This document shows, one piece after another, positions 8,359 to 17,303 of a DNA stretch of 64,000 nucleotides. Below the pieces are notes generated by a model. The model was not told where the DNA came from. It did no database searches and saw nothing but the letters and a program-made list of their open reading frames with translations. Source of the DNA: Gp1-AA145 sp963757135 (lineage in GTDB: Bacteria > Acidobacteriota > Terriglobia > Terriglobales > Acidobacteriaceae); assembly GCA_963757135.1 (NCBI GenBank), contig CAVWQE010000001.1, forward strand, positions 1 to 64,000, given 5' to 3'. Position 1 is the stretch's first letter; the number at the start of each line of letters is the position of its first letter. A program made the translations under genes and the position numbers.

Positions 8359-10419
8359 ATGTACAACATGACGCCACGCGATCACGAGCAAATGGCCAGG
8401 CCACGCACGGGCGACAATATGTCCGATATGCACGCTAGTCACGATCGGCATGCCGGACACTCGGTTGCCATGTTTCGCGATAAATTTTGGTTGAGTTTCG
8501 TGCTCACCATCCCCGTTGTATTTTGGTCAGCCGACGTTCAACACTGGCTTCGGTACACTGCTCCAATTTTCCCCGGCTCAAAAGTCGTCCCACCGATCCT
8601 TGGAACAATCGTCTTCTTTTACGGCGGCCTCGTTTTCATCAGCGGAGCGCGCGGCGAACTTGCCGATCGCAAGCCCGGCATGATGACTCTTATCAGCCTT
8701 GGGATCATTGCCGCATTTGGAACTTCTCTCGCTGGGACATTCGGCCTATTCGATATTGACGTTTGGTGGGAACTCACTTCCCTGATTACGATCATGCTTC
8801 TGGGACATTGGCTCGAAATGCGAGCAATATCCCAGGCTCGCGGGGCGCTGGATGCGCTTGCGGCCCTTCTCCCGGATACAGCGGAACGCGTCAAGGGCCA
8901 AGAGACTGAATCGGTTCCGCTCGCTGAGCTGGGTGTTGGCGACATCGTTCTTGTCCGGCCAGGAGGCCGCGTTCCGGCAGATGGTGTGGTGGTTGAGGGA
9001 ACTGCCGACATTGACGAGTCTATGATCACCGGCGAGTCCAAACCAGTAACGAAGGCAGCCGGTGCCAAAGTGATCGCGGGAACAATCGCTAGCCGTGGGA
9101 GTCTTCGCGTCAAGGTTGCCGCAGTTGGGGACCAGACCGCTCTTTCTGGAATCATGAGGCTGGTGGCCGCCGCCCAGGCTTCTGGTTCTCGGGCGCAAGC
9201 TCTCGCCGACCGCGCCGCCGCAATCCTTTTTTACGTGGCAATCGCGGCTGGGGCGATCACTTTCACTTACTGGTGGGTCTCTGGCGACAAAGAACACGCG
9301 CTGATTAGAACGGCAACGGTCCTTATCATCGCCTGCCCGCATGCCCTAGGACTGGCGATTCCGCTCGTAATCGCAATTTCGACGTCGCTAGGCGCTCAAA
9401 ACGGGCTTCTTGTTAAAGACAGACTCGCACTCGAACGTGCACGCAATCTGGACATGGTCATCTTCGATAAGACCGGAACCCTGACCCGCGGTTCTCCCGC
9501 GGTGTCGGAAATCGCTGCGGCGCCCGGAACGACCGAGAACGATTTGATTGAGTTTGCTGCTGCTGTTGAATCCAACTCCGAACATCCACTCGCTAAGGCA
9601 ATCGTCTCCGAAGCTAAGCGCAGAAACTTGGACCGATCGTCAGCAACGAATTTCCAGGCGCTGCCGGGTCGAGGAGCCAAGGCGTTCGTGCAAGGCAAGA
9701 GTGTCGAAATCGGCGGACCCCGCGTGTTGACTGAAGCCAAGGTGACCGTGCCGCCAAACATTGAAAAGCTGACAACCGAATGGGCAGCAGATGGGAAGAC
9801 GGTTGTCTATGCCGTTGAGGAAAGCCGACTGCTCGGTGCTTTCGCCGTTGAAGATGAGATTCGCCCCGAATCTACTGAAGCCGTCACCGAACTTCATCGG
9901 CTTGGTATTCGCGTCGCCATGATCACCGGAGATTCTAAGACAGTTGCCAATTCGGTTGCCCGCCGTATCGGGATCGATGAGGTCGCAGCAGAAGTTCTAC
10001 CCGCTGACAAGGCTGCGGCAGTAAAGCGCTTTCAAGCTGGCGGCAAGAAGGTGGCGATGGTTGGTGATGGCGTGAACGACGCACCGGCTCTGGCAACAGC
10101 AGATGTGGGAATAGCCATCGGGTCGGGAACAGATGTGGCGGTGGAGTCCGCGGGCATTGTGCTCGTGCGCAACGACCCTCGCGATGTTGTCGGAGCCATA
10201 GAATTATCGCGCGCGACCTATAGAAAAATGATCCAAAATCTCGTTTGGGCGACTGCGTATAACCTGGTCGCTATTCCTGCTGCCGCAGGTGTCTTCGTCC
10301 GTTGGGGAGTTGAACTCCCCATGAGTGTTGGTGCAGTTGCGATGAACTCGTCCACCATCATCGTGGCCGTCAACGCTCAGTTGCTTCGCCGACTCAATTT
10401 GCAGCGTTACGCCTTCTAG
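8359..10419 (+). CDS. copB: CopB-type copper-transporting P1B ATPase
   Basis: This inner-membrane ATPase exports copper to the periplasm. The N-terminus is rich in His/Met/Asp (HASHDRHAGH) and lacks the CxxC MBD of CopA. Visible signatures are TGES in the actuator domain (about 223), a CPH motif in TM6 (C326-P327-H328), the phosphorylation motif DKTGTLT (D370), TGD and GDGVNDAPA. CPH, not CPC, places it in the CopB-like P1B-3 group, usually linked to Cu(I)/Cu(II) or silver. The length of 686 residues is normal. It follows the metal-binding gene by about 110 bases and likely belongs to the same resistance island. Confidence 0.9.
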   Translation: MYNMTPRDHEQMARPRTGDNMSDMHASHDRHAGHSVAMFRDKFWLSFVLTIPVVFWSADVQHWLRYTAPIFPGSKVVPPILGTIVFFYGGLVFISGARGELADRKPGMMTLISLGIIAAFGTSLAGTFGLFDIDVWWELTSLITIMLLGHWLEMRAISQARGALDALAALLPDTAERVKGQETESVPLAELGVGDIVLVRPGGRVPADGVVVEGTADIDESMITGESKPVTKAAGAKVIAGTIASRGSLRVKVAAVGDQTALSGIMRLVAAAQASGSRAQALADRAAAILFYVAIAAGAITFTYWWVSGDKEHALIRTATVLIIACPHALGLAIPLVIAISTSLGAQNGLLVKDRLALERARNLDMVIFDKTGTLTRGSPAVSEIAAAPGTTENDLIEFAAAVESNSEHPLAKAIVSEAKRRNLDRSSATNFQALPGRGAKAFVQGKSVEIGGPRVLTEAKVTVPPNIEKLTTEWAADGKTVVYAVEESRLLGAFAVEDEIRPESTEAVTELHRLGIRVAMITGDSKTVANSVARRIGIDEVAAEVLPADKAAAVKRFQAGGKKVAMVGDGVNDAPALATADVGIAIGSGTDVAVESAGIVLVRNDPRDVVGAIELSRATYRKMIQNLVWATAYNLVAIPAAAGVFVRWGVELPMSVGAVAMNSSTIIVAVNAQLLRRLNLQRYAF

Positions 10420-10476
10420 AGCGGAATGTCTAGATCTTAATGATGGCCAAGCCTCCGGCTGAGCACCAAATGCATC

Positions 10477-11091
10477 ATGATTGACTCTCTGATAACTTCA
10501 ACCGGCGACGCAGAACGGTTTATCCGCCGCCTTCAGTGGTTCACAATTACTTGGATGGCGATTGAGGTGGGAGTCGCGTTTGTTACCGCAATTGGGGCGC
10601 ACAGCGTGGCCCTTGCGGCTTTCGGGGGCGACAGTGCCATCGAGCTATTGTCCGCCGCAGTGGTACTCGCACGCTTTCGCTCACATCGGATAACGGAAGA
10701 AGTTGCCAGCAAAATTTCCGGCTGGCTTTTAGTCGCGCTGGCATTCTATATTGCAGCCCAATCGCTCTACACATTGATGGCTAGTCAATCGAAACCGGAG
10801 CCGAGCTATCTAGGGATTGGGCTACTGGTTGCTGCCGCGCTCGTAATGCCGTTGCTTGGCCGACGAAAGCGACAACTCGCTATTGCTACAAAAAGTTCCG
10901 CGTTGCGAGCGGATGCGGCCCAGAGTTCTCTGTGCGGCTACCTAGCTTGGATTGCACTTGCCGGTCTTCTACTCAATGCGGTGATGCACTGGACGTGGGC
11001 CGATCCGGTTGCCGCTGTTGGCTTACTCCCAATTGTGATCAAAGAGGCCAAAGAAGCCCTTGAAGGGCATGCGTGCGCATCCGATTGCTAG
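10477..11091 (+). CDS. CDF-like cation transporter, membrane domain only
   Basis: The 204-residue protein has about five or six hydrophobic helices. It contains AFGGDSAIELLSAAVVLARF and later ALRADAAQSSLCGYLAW and WADPVAA. These two Asp-bearing helices echo TM2 and TM5 of cation diffusion facilitators, where His/Asp residues bind the metal. The cytoplasmic C-terminal domain of typical CDF proteins (about 300 residues) is missing, but compact versions of this size exist. It ends with His and Cys residues (GHACASDC). Position after copB suggests a metal-export role; the substrate cannot be told. Confidence 0.65.
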   Translation: MIDSLITSTGDAERFIRRLQWFTITWMAIEVGVAFVTAIGAHSVALAAFGGDSAIELLSAAVVLARFRSHRITEEVASKISGWLLVALAFYIAAQSLYTLMASQSKPEPSYLGIGLLVAAALVMPLLGRRKRQLAIATKSSALRADAAQSSLCGYLAWIALAGLLLNAVMHWTWADPVAAVGLLPIVIKEAKEALEGHACASDC

Positions 11092-11312
11092 CCTGACGAA
11101 GGCTACAGGGAAGAATTGCTTTTTGGCACCTACCTTGGCGATTTTCCTGACTGCCTGGGTCCCGCTGATCATCAGGTCTGCGAGCGAGCGGAATGATCGC
11201 TCCGTCTCCTCTTTTCCTTCACAGGTGAGTTACCCGGAACCATTTAGGAATCGGTGTAGCGGGCATCCGACCACTAAGGTTTTGACAGCAAGAAGGGCCC
11301 AGATCGAAGATG
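11092..11312. other. Intergenic region between the CDF-like gene and tRNA-Asp
   Basis: I see no convincing gene in this stretch. Open frames that cross it run antisense into the tRNA and have no family features. It holds the 3' flank of the tRNA on the minus strand. Confidence 0.4.
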
Positions 11313-11389
11313 TGGCGGGAGCGACGGGACTCGAACCCGCGGCCTCCTGCGTGACAGGCAGGCGTTCTAACCAGCTGAACTACGCCCCC
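11313..11389 (-). tRNA. tRNA-Asp (GTC)
   Basis: Read on the minus strand, 77 bases fold as a cloverleaf. The acceptor stem is GGGGGCG pairing with CGCTCCC, followed by G73 and an encoded CCA. T8-A9 and the D-arm (GTTCAGCTGGTTAGAAC) are standard. The anticodon loop CTGTCAC gives GTC, and the T-loop is GGGTTCGAGTCCC. All positions agree with bacterial tRNA-Asp. The gene stands alone between the metal island and transaldolase. tRNA genes are common integration sites, but I found no integrase or att duplication here. Confidence 0.95.
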
Positions 11390-11757
11390 GCATGCGACAC
11401 CTTATTATTGTGCCTTCTGATATCGCCCGGTTCCCTCTCGCGTCCTCCAGTTCCCTGCCGTCCCATCTGATCGTGCCGTGACAGAAACGCGGTTACTCGT
11501 AACTAACTGAAACTATGCGACACGGGTGGCTCCCAAAAGCGGTTTTGGAGCGGTAAGAAACAATTACTGGACCATAAATGGACCATAACTTTCCATCTGC
11601 TTTCGCACGCAGAGGTCATTCTTTCGCATACTGTCGCCGTCGGCCTGACCCGATATCATGCTGCCCTCGCCAAGGCCGCTAACCGGAAACCCATTTCTGA
11701 AATCGGGTTTCTTCATCTCTGGTTTCTCTGCCATGATTTTGCTCGATTCAGTCTCGC
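11390..11757. other. Intergenic region upstream of tRNA-Asp and downstream of tal
   Basis: No gene is supported here. It contains the short direct repeat TGGACCATAA at 11569-11589 and a stem-loop at 11686-11711, described separately. The tRNA promoter must lie just to the right of 11389 on the minus strand, but I could not pick clear -35/-10 boxes. Confidence 0.4.
11686..11711 (-). terminator. Stem-loop downstream of the transaldolase gene
   Basis: GAAACCC pairs with GGGTTTC across a short loop at 11686-11711, about 50 bases past the transaldolase stop on the minus strand. There is no long T-run, so it is a possible terminator, not a strong one. Confidence 0.35.
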
Positions 11758-12636
11758 TTATGCTGGTCGGGAGAGTGTCGCACGATAGTCAGCAGCGAAT
11801 TTTTCAATACCTTTGCGTGTAAGTTCGTGTTGTATATCAAACGTTTCCCAAGGTTGTTCCAAATCAAGCTCTTGGTACGGGATCGACTTACCGGAAGCCT
11901 CGTACTGAAACTGCTTGTCGGGCATCGAGAACTTTCTATTCGCCCACAGTTCCAAGACCTTCGCCGGTATAGTCACAAGGTCGGCCTCAAGCGCAAAACA
12001 GTAAAGCAGGTGTTCTAGACTGCGGATGCTTGCTGCGAGTACCAGGACATGGCCATCGCCCTTGCGGAACATCTGTTTTATATTTCTGACAACGTCCATC
12101 CCGTTCTGGCCTATATCATCCAAACGCCCAACAAACGGCGAAACGTAGGCAGGCTGCTTTGTGCCCTTGGTCGCCGCGTACACCGCCGCTGCCTGTTGCT
12201 GCGAAAAGCAAAGAGTTATATTGACCCGCATCCCTTGCGTGACTGACATCTGTGCCGCACGAAGGCCTTCCGCCGTGCATGGATACTTAATGTACGCATT
12301 GGGAATCCACGAAAACATTTCACGGCCTTGGTCGAACATCTCTTGTGCAAGGGTCCTCTCATCCGAGAAAACTTCGATGGACACTCCCGCATCACCGACC
12401 AACGGAGAAATTGTTTGCACGATTTTCTTGTATTCGTCCATTTCTTCCAGATTCGAAAGTCTGTGCCCCGACGCGATTAGTTCCCTGATGTGCGGGTTCT
12501 TCGCAATCAAAGATGGGTTGGTCGTCTGTCCATCGACAAACCCCAACAATTCCTTGACGCGCCGAGTTTCCTGAGGGTCACCACCATCCACCAATATTTT
12601 CGTCTTTGGTCGAGTCATTGGAATGCTCCTTTCCAT
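11758..12636 (-). CDS. tal: Transaldolase
   Basis: This cytoplasmic enzyme of the non-oxidative pentose phosphate pathway transfers a dihydroxyacetone unit between sugar phosphates. The N-terminal strand ILVDGGD and GFVDGQTTNPSLI are family hallmarks. The Schiff-base lysine is expected in YIKYPCT (about residue 118), and INITLCFSQQQA-like sequence follows (here VNITLCFSQQQA). SPFVGRLDD is the next conserved strand. At 292 residues it is slightly shorter than E. coli TalB (317) but complete. The start may be the second Met (residue 7), closer to the beta strand. It is transcribed alone. No frameshift is seen. Confidence 0.9.
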   Translation of the reverse strand: MERSIPMTRPKTKILVDGGDPQETRRVKELLGFVDGQTTNPSLIAKNPHIRELIASGHRLSNLEEMDEYKKIVQTISPLVGDAGVSIEVFSDERTLAQEMFDQGREMFSWIPNAYIKYPCTAEGLRAAQMSVTQGMRVNITLCFSQQQAAAVYAATKGTKQPAYVSPFVGRLDDIGQNGMDVVRNIKQMFRKGDGHVLVLAASIRSLEHLLYCFALEADLVTIPAKVLELWANRKFSMPDKQFQYEASGKSIPYQELDLEQPWETFDIQHELTRKGIEKFAADYRATLSRPA

Positions 12637-12843
12637 GCGGTCTTCAGCTTACACCCGAACGTTCCCCTGTTTCCCTCAGTGCCTAAGCACCTCTTTGCGG
12701 ACGTCATCTTCGTCTGCTCCAGCAGTCGCCACCATATTGCCTCCCTCGCTCGAAGCAAGTGGTGGCCGATCCCCAACTGTGGTAAGCACCAACCCTCGCC
12801 GGGGGATACCGGCAGAACTATGTCACGTTCCCGAATTCCAGGA

Positions 12844-14751
12844 TCATTTGACGATAACCGTGCCTTTCATTCCGTTCCCCTCATGCAATGTGCAAACGTA
12901 GCGATAAACTCCAGGAACCGTGAACACACGGGTGAAGACCTGGCCAGGTTGCAAAAACTCAGAATGGAACGACTGAGCTGAATTCGGAAGGCTAACATCT
13001 GACTTGTTGATCGCTTTGGCGGCATCGTCGACCACGTTGTGGATAACTTGAGAAGAATTTTTCCAGGTGACCTTCTGGCCAGCCTTGACGACGATTTTCA
13101 CCGGCGTGAATGCCATCTCGGTCATGCCAACCGTGAGTGGCGCAATGGAGTTAGTCCGGGCCGATTTTGCCAACGCATTGCGCAGCAGCGCCGGAGTCAG
13201 TCTCACGGAACAAGTGGGTGCCAATTCATCCACCGTATCCACCACGAAACTGGGGATATTGGGATCCTCCACCGCGACTACGCTGCCCAACGCTCCAGTC
13301 ACATGGACCAAGCGATTCGCATTTTTGGAAAACAATAATGGCCGAGCTTCCAACCGGTAAGTTATTGTGGATTGAACGTCCTTCAGCATCACTCTTCCAT
13401 CACTCAGCAAGGTCATACATCCATTCAGTTCGGAAGGTTCCGACTGTCCGGGGGTCGAGGTTCCTCCCGAAGGCACAAGCCCAGACCGATGTCCGCCGCG
13501 TGCATCCCCAGCCGTCTCGTGCCGCGGCATGGCGTGAACTGGATTTGGAATAGTTTCTTTTTCTATTGCGTTTATCGGACTAGAAGGCGGATTGCCGCCA
13601 CTTCCCGGATCAATATCACTTGCCGTGCGTGCCGGAGTGTCGGCCTGACTCATACCAGTTGACCAAGTAGTAGATTCGTCTAAGCCGGGTGCTGGTCCGG
13701 GGTGCATTAATCCTCCGTTGTCGGTACCAGTAACCTCGAGCATCGCAACCAGACCCTTGGCCATCCGTGCCATGGCGTGATCCACCATTGTGAACTGGCC
13801 TGGCAAACTCGTCGTAAGTTCCAGGATGGCTGCGCCGCCCGGCGGAACGCTGGCCGTTGAAACGCCGATGAGCGGAGCTGACATCAGGGAACCGAGCGTA
13901 TAGTCTCGCGTGAAGATTTCCCCGACCACGTGGAGCGATGAGGTGGCATTCGGCCCCGCATTCCCAAAGAAGAGGCGTATCGTTTCTCCCACTTTCGCGT
14001 GCAAAGGGTGTTCCTTGGTGAGAGCATCTACGGCGCCGTTGAACACGAAATACTCGGGGTCTTCGTGCAGAAGCTTTGCGGCACTGAACTGCTGCAAGCC
14101 CGATTTGCCCTTGGGTGCGGCGGTATAGATCTCACCCTGCATCATGTAGAACTCGTGATCCACATGAGGCAGTCCACCCTGTGGCTCAACCAGGATCAAA
14201 CCGTACATGCCGTTCGCCATATGCTCTGCAATCATTGGCGTCCCGCAATGGTAGACAAAAAGTCCGGGCGTTGTGGCGTGAAATGTAAAGGTCTTCGACT
14301 GCCCTGGAACTGCTTGCGAGAACTCCGCGCCGCCACCCGCACCGATTGCGGCATGAAGGTCGACAGAGTGAACCATATGGCTGCTGGAATCATTACGAAG
14401 AGTGACCTCGATCGTGTCACCCTCTCTTGCACGGATCATGGGGCCTGGCACTTTTCCGTCGAAAGTCCAATAGCGGTAGCTGCTGGCAACCGATGGATCC
14501 AGTTGCCCGACAACCTCCTTCGCTGTGAGAGTCACGTGGAGCACAGTCGCCGCTCGGTCCCTAATCGGCGGAGGAACATCAGTCGGATCACGCACAATCC
14601 CGGAAATCTTTGCAACGGTATTCGCGTTCGCCGCAATCTGGGCGGAAACCTGTGCTGACAGAGGCTTCACGTTCATGTTCGTGAACATGAACAGCACAAA
14701 GCTGAAAAGCACGATTATAAATGAAAGCCGAATATGAGTTCCGTTTGACAT
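12844..14751 (-). CDS. nirK: NirK-type multicopper oxidase fused to a C-terminal cupredoxin module
   Basis: The first part (to about residue 345) has copper nitrite reductase architecture. HSVDLH (H128, D131, H133) supplies type-1 and type-2 ligands and the catalytic Asp. YHCG...EHMANGM gives H168, C169, H177 and M182. SSLHVVGEIF (H274) and MVDHAM (H325) complete the type-2 site. After a Pro/Gly/Ser linker comes a GC...C domain (about 440-525) and then a plastocyanin-like domain with VTWKNSS, H, YVCTLHEGNGM. This tail is a close relative of the stand-alone protein at 17304-18137. An N-terminal membrane anchor or signal (about 8-32) points to the periplasm. I chose the Met at 14751 because of AAGGGATGCGAT before it. 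Nitrite reduction is likely but unproven. Confidence 0.75.
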   Translation of the reverse strand: MSNGTHIRLSFIIVLFSFVLFMFTNMNVKPLSAQVSAQIAANANTVAKISGIVRDPTDVPPPIRDRAATVLHVTLTAKEVVGQLDPSVASSYRYWTFDGKVPGPMIRAREGDTIEVTLRNDSSSHMVHSVDLHAAIGAGGGAEFSQAVPGQSKTFTFHATTPGLFVYHCGTPMIAEHMANGMYGLILVEPQGGLPHVDHEFYMMQGEIYTAAPKGKSGLQQFSAAKLLHEDPEYFVFNGAVDALTKEHPLHAKVGETIRLFFGNAGPNATSSLHVVGEIFTRDYTLGSLMSAPLIGVSTASVPPGGAAILELTTSLPGQFTMVDHAMARMAKGLVAMLEVTGTDNGGLMHPGPAPGLDESTTWSTGMSQADTPARTASDIDPGSGGNPPSSPINAIEKETIPNPVHAMPRHETAGDARGGHRSGLVPSGGTSTPGQSEPSELNGCMTLLSDGRVMLKDVQSTITYRLEARPLLFSKNANRLVHVTGALGSVVAVEDPNIPSFVVDTVDELAPTCSVRLTPALLRNALAKSARTNSIAPLTVGMTEMAFTPVKIVVKAGQKVTWKNSSQVIHNVVDDAAKAINKSDVSLPNSAQSFHSEFLQPGQVFTRVFTVPGVYRYVCTLHEGNGMKGTVIVK

Positions 14752-15038
14752 ATCGCATCCCTTCCCGCCGGCGCGCTTCTTCGAAGTCATGCAATGCTGG
14801 CTGATTTATCTTGAGTCACGAAGCGATGGGTCTCAATGGAGCATCTGTACTCGGCAATGAGGCAGAAATTCTGCACCGATACCCAAGGTTCGATTGGCCT
14901 CATGGCCCACCACTACCCGATTTGTCCTCGCTAGGGATTGTGCGAAACGAATGCAAAGTTTTCGCTGGCACAGACGTCATTGGAACGAGTACGGATGAGC
15001 TATTGCCGCTAAAGGGGTGCTGAGGAATATTTATTCCA

Positions 15039-15659
15039 GTGGGCCCGGTAACCACGCACACGCATTATGCGTCGGTTAACGTTGCGAGGCACTCAATGGT
15101 CTTTAGCAGATTTGGAAGTTGGCAAGTACGTACCGTCATAATTGCCAGAACTCTGCTCGCGACCACGTTACTGCTGAGTGCTTTCGTCGGGGCTTCGCAC
15201 CCCACACTCAACGCCGAAATTGTGTTCCTGTGCGAGCTTTTCCTGGGCGCAGCTATCGCGGCAGGTTGGCGGATGCGGTATGTAGCTGCTTTGGTTTTTC
15301 TTGGCACCATTGCGGCGCGCGTCCTGGCACCGGATCTCCAATTGGTTCCTCTTCCGGCCGACACAGGAACAACCAGCGCAATATTGATTGCAAGTGGCAT
15401 CCTCGTCTGCTTTGGCGATAGCAGTACCCAAGTGAGTGGTGCTCTCATTCACGAAAACAACAACTCAGCCTGCGAACACTCAGATGCTCTCCTTGGTGGA
15501 CCATGGGAGGAAGATCTCAAAGTGACCATAAGGCTGGAAGATGGCCATCTTCCCCGTCGCTGGAAATCTCGGTGCATTGTGACAATCCATGATCGAGCAG
15601 GCGGGGTCCTGAACACAGATCAAGAATGTTGGTATGCTCGAAATGAGCATGGGCGCTGA
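15039..15659 (+). CDS. Membrane protein of unknown function paired with a histidine kinase
   Basis: I do not recognise the family. The 206-residue reading has about three or four hydrophobic helices (roughly 30-130), with LATTLLLSAFVGASHP and AAIAAGWRMRYVAALVFLG, then a soluble basic tail of about 60 residues. The start is uncertain: GTG at 15039 or ATG at 15096 (MVFSRFGSW) are both possible. It ends nine bases before the histidine kinase reading frame, so the two are probably co-transcribed. A sensory or accessory role for the kinase is only an inference from this spacing. Confidence 0.55.
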   Translation: MGPVTTHTHYASVNVARHSMVFSRFGSWQVRTVIIARTLLATTLLLSAFVGASHPTLNAEIVFLCELFLGAAIAAGWRMRYVAALVFLGTIAARVLAPDLQLVPLPADTGTTSAILIASGILVCFGDSSTQVSGALIHENNNSACEHSDALLGGPWEEDLKVTIRLEDGHLPRRWKSRCIVTIHDRAGGVLNTDQECWYARNEHGR

Positions 15660-15667
15660 GATAAGAA

Positions 15668-17251
15668 GTGCGCATGAGTTCGTTGCGACTTAAAGATTGG
15701 CGGCGGAAGAGTATGGCCCCGACATTAAGGCTGGTTCGTATCAGCAGTGTTCCTGCGTTGAAATCAACTCACGCCAAGGTTTTGGTGTGCTCTTTAGGTT
15801 TACTCGTTATGGCGGTGGACCTCTCGGTCCCTGCTGATCTAAACATCGGGATCTTCTATTGTTTTGTAATTGCACTCTGTGCCTGGACTCGATCCTTTGT
15901 ATTTCTGTGGAGTGCGGCCCTGCTCTTCGTGCCCGCGAATTTTGCAGGGCTGCTGGTCGCTCCAGCACCGGTAACCGGGCCGCTTTCGTGGGTAGACTGG
16001 TCCAACCGAACCTTTTCCGTCGGTGCACTCCTCCTAGTGGTTGCAGTCACCCACCTTCGTATGCGTGATTTTCGTCGTCTGGAAGATACGATCGCCGCAC
16101 GAAAGAAAGCAGAAGAGGCATTAGCCGACAGTGAAACGCGGTTACGGCTTGCACAATTAGCTGGTCATGTGGGTGGCTGGGAGTGGAACCCAGTCGTTGA
16201 TCGCTACTCCTGGTCACAAGAGTGCTACAGCATCTTAGGTCTGAATCGGCCTGACAATTTATTTGCGGAGAAATGGATGTCCGCTGTACATCCGTCTGAT
16301 TTGATCACGCTAAAAGAGGCGATGACACAGTCCGTCAAGGGAGGAGGGTTCGAGGTTGAGTACCGTTACAATCACCCGACTCAGGGGCTCCGCTGGATCT
16401 ATGCTCGGGGCAAGACATTAATACAGGATTTGGGTGACTCGCGGATGTTCGGGATTTTCCAAGACATCACAGTGCGGAAGCAAGCACAAGAAATTTTGCA
16501 GCAATCGCGGTCCGTACTGGAATCAATGGTGGAGCAACGCACGGCGCAACTACGTAAGCTTTCGTCGGACTTGATGCACTCTCAGGACGAGGAGCACCGC
16601 CGAATCGCGCGCGAACTGCATGACAGTTTCGGGCAAAATCTCGCGGCACTCAAGATAAATCTCGACACGCTCTCGGGGATGGGGCCCGCAGGCTTAAGCG
16701 GAAAAAACGATGCGGCCTTGGTGTCTGACTGTATTGGAATAGTGCAAAATTGCATTGTCGAGACTCGCACCTTGTCACACCTGCTGCATCCGCCCCTCTT
16801 GGACGAGGCGGGCTTTTTTTCCGCGGCGCGGTGGTATGTGGAAGGGTTTGCAAAGCGCAGCGGTATTGAGGCGAGTCTCGAACTGCCGTCCGACCTTCCA
16901 AGACTCCCCCCAGCGCTGGAACTCGTGCTGTTCCGCGCCCTGCAGGAGAGCCTCACGAATGTCCACCGTTACTCCGACAGCTCGCGGGTTGACATTCAGG
17001 TCCAGCTTGATGCTGAGGCAGTCTCGCTCCAGGTTCGGGATTACGGCCGCGGCATCCCAGCCGAGGTCATCCAAATGTTCCAGGAGAAAGGGACAGGTGT
17101 CGGGGTTGGACTAGCGGCTATGCGTGCCCGCATGAACGAAGCTGGAGGAAAACTGGCCATTTCATCCGATACCAATGGCACGACCGTTCACGCCACGATA
17201 CCCATCATTACAGACAAGGAAATGCGTGCCCGCTCGGCGAACGTCGCGTAA
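15668..17251 (+). CDS. PAS-containing sensor histidine kinase, NarX/DegS type
   Basis: The N-terminal third has several transmembrane helices (about 35-130). One PAS domain follows with a PAC tail (about 150-275; GGWEWNPVVDRYSWS, IFQDITVRKQAQE). The dimerisation and phosphoacceptor helix is HisKA_3 type: EEHRRIARELHDSFGQNLAA, with His in ELHD. The ATPase lobe has LQESLTNVHRYSDSS (N box) and VRDYGRGI and GVGVGLAAMRAR (G boxes). This kinase class phosphorylates LuxR-type response regulators. None is adjacent; the orphan NarL-type regulator at 50963-51712 is a candidate partner. No frameshift or missing motif is seen. Confidence 0.85.
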   Translation: MRMSSLRLKDWRRKSMAPTLRLVRISSVPALKSTHAKVLVCSLGLLVMAVDLSVPADLNIGIFYCFVIALCAWTRSFVFLWSAALLFVPANFAGLLVAPAPVTGPLSWVDWSNRTFSVGALLLVVAVTHLRMRDFRRLEDTIAARKKAEEALADSETRLRLAQLAGHVGGWEWNPVVDRYSWSQECYSILGLNRPDNLFAEKWMSAVHPSDLITLKEAMTQSVKGGGFEVEYRYNHPTQGLRWIYARGKTLIQDLGDSRMFGIFQDITVRKQAQEILQQSRSVLESMVEQRTAQLRKLSSDLMHSQDEEHRRIARELHDSFGQNLAALKINLDTLSGMGPAGLSGKNDAALVSDCIGIVQNCIVETRTLSHLLHPPLLDEAGFFSAARWYVEGFAKRSGIEASLELPSDLPRLPPALELVLFRALQESLTNVHRYSDSSRVDIQVQLDAEAVSLQVRDYGRGIPAEVIQMFQEKGTGVGVGLAAMRARMNEAGGKLAISSDTNGTTVHATIPIITDKEMRARSANVA

Positions 17252-17303
17252 AAGTACGTCTTGGGAATAGGAACGAAATAACTCGGGCGGCTGGGAGGCG
17301 AGA

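Noticed and set aside
11313..11389. tRNA-Asp as an integrated-element attachment site
   Set aside because: No integrase and no duplicated tRNA 3' end were found nearby.
13999..14658. Plus-strand frame opposite the NirK-type gene
   Set aside because: The minus strand has a complete set of copper ligands; the plus frame has no family features.
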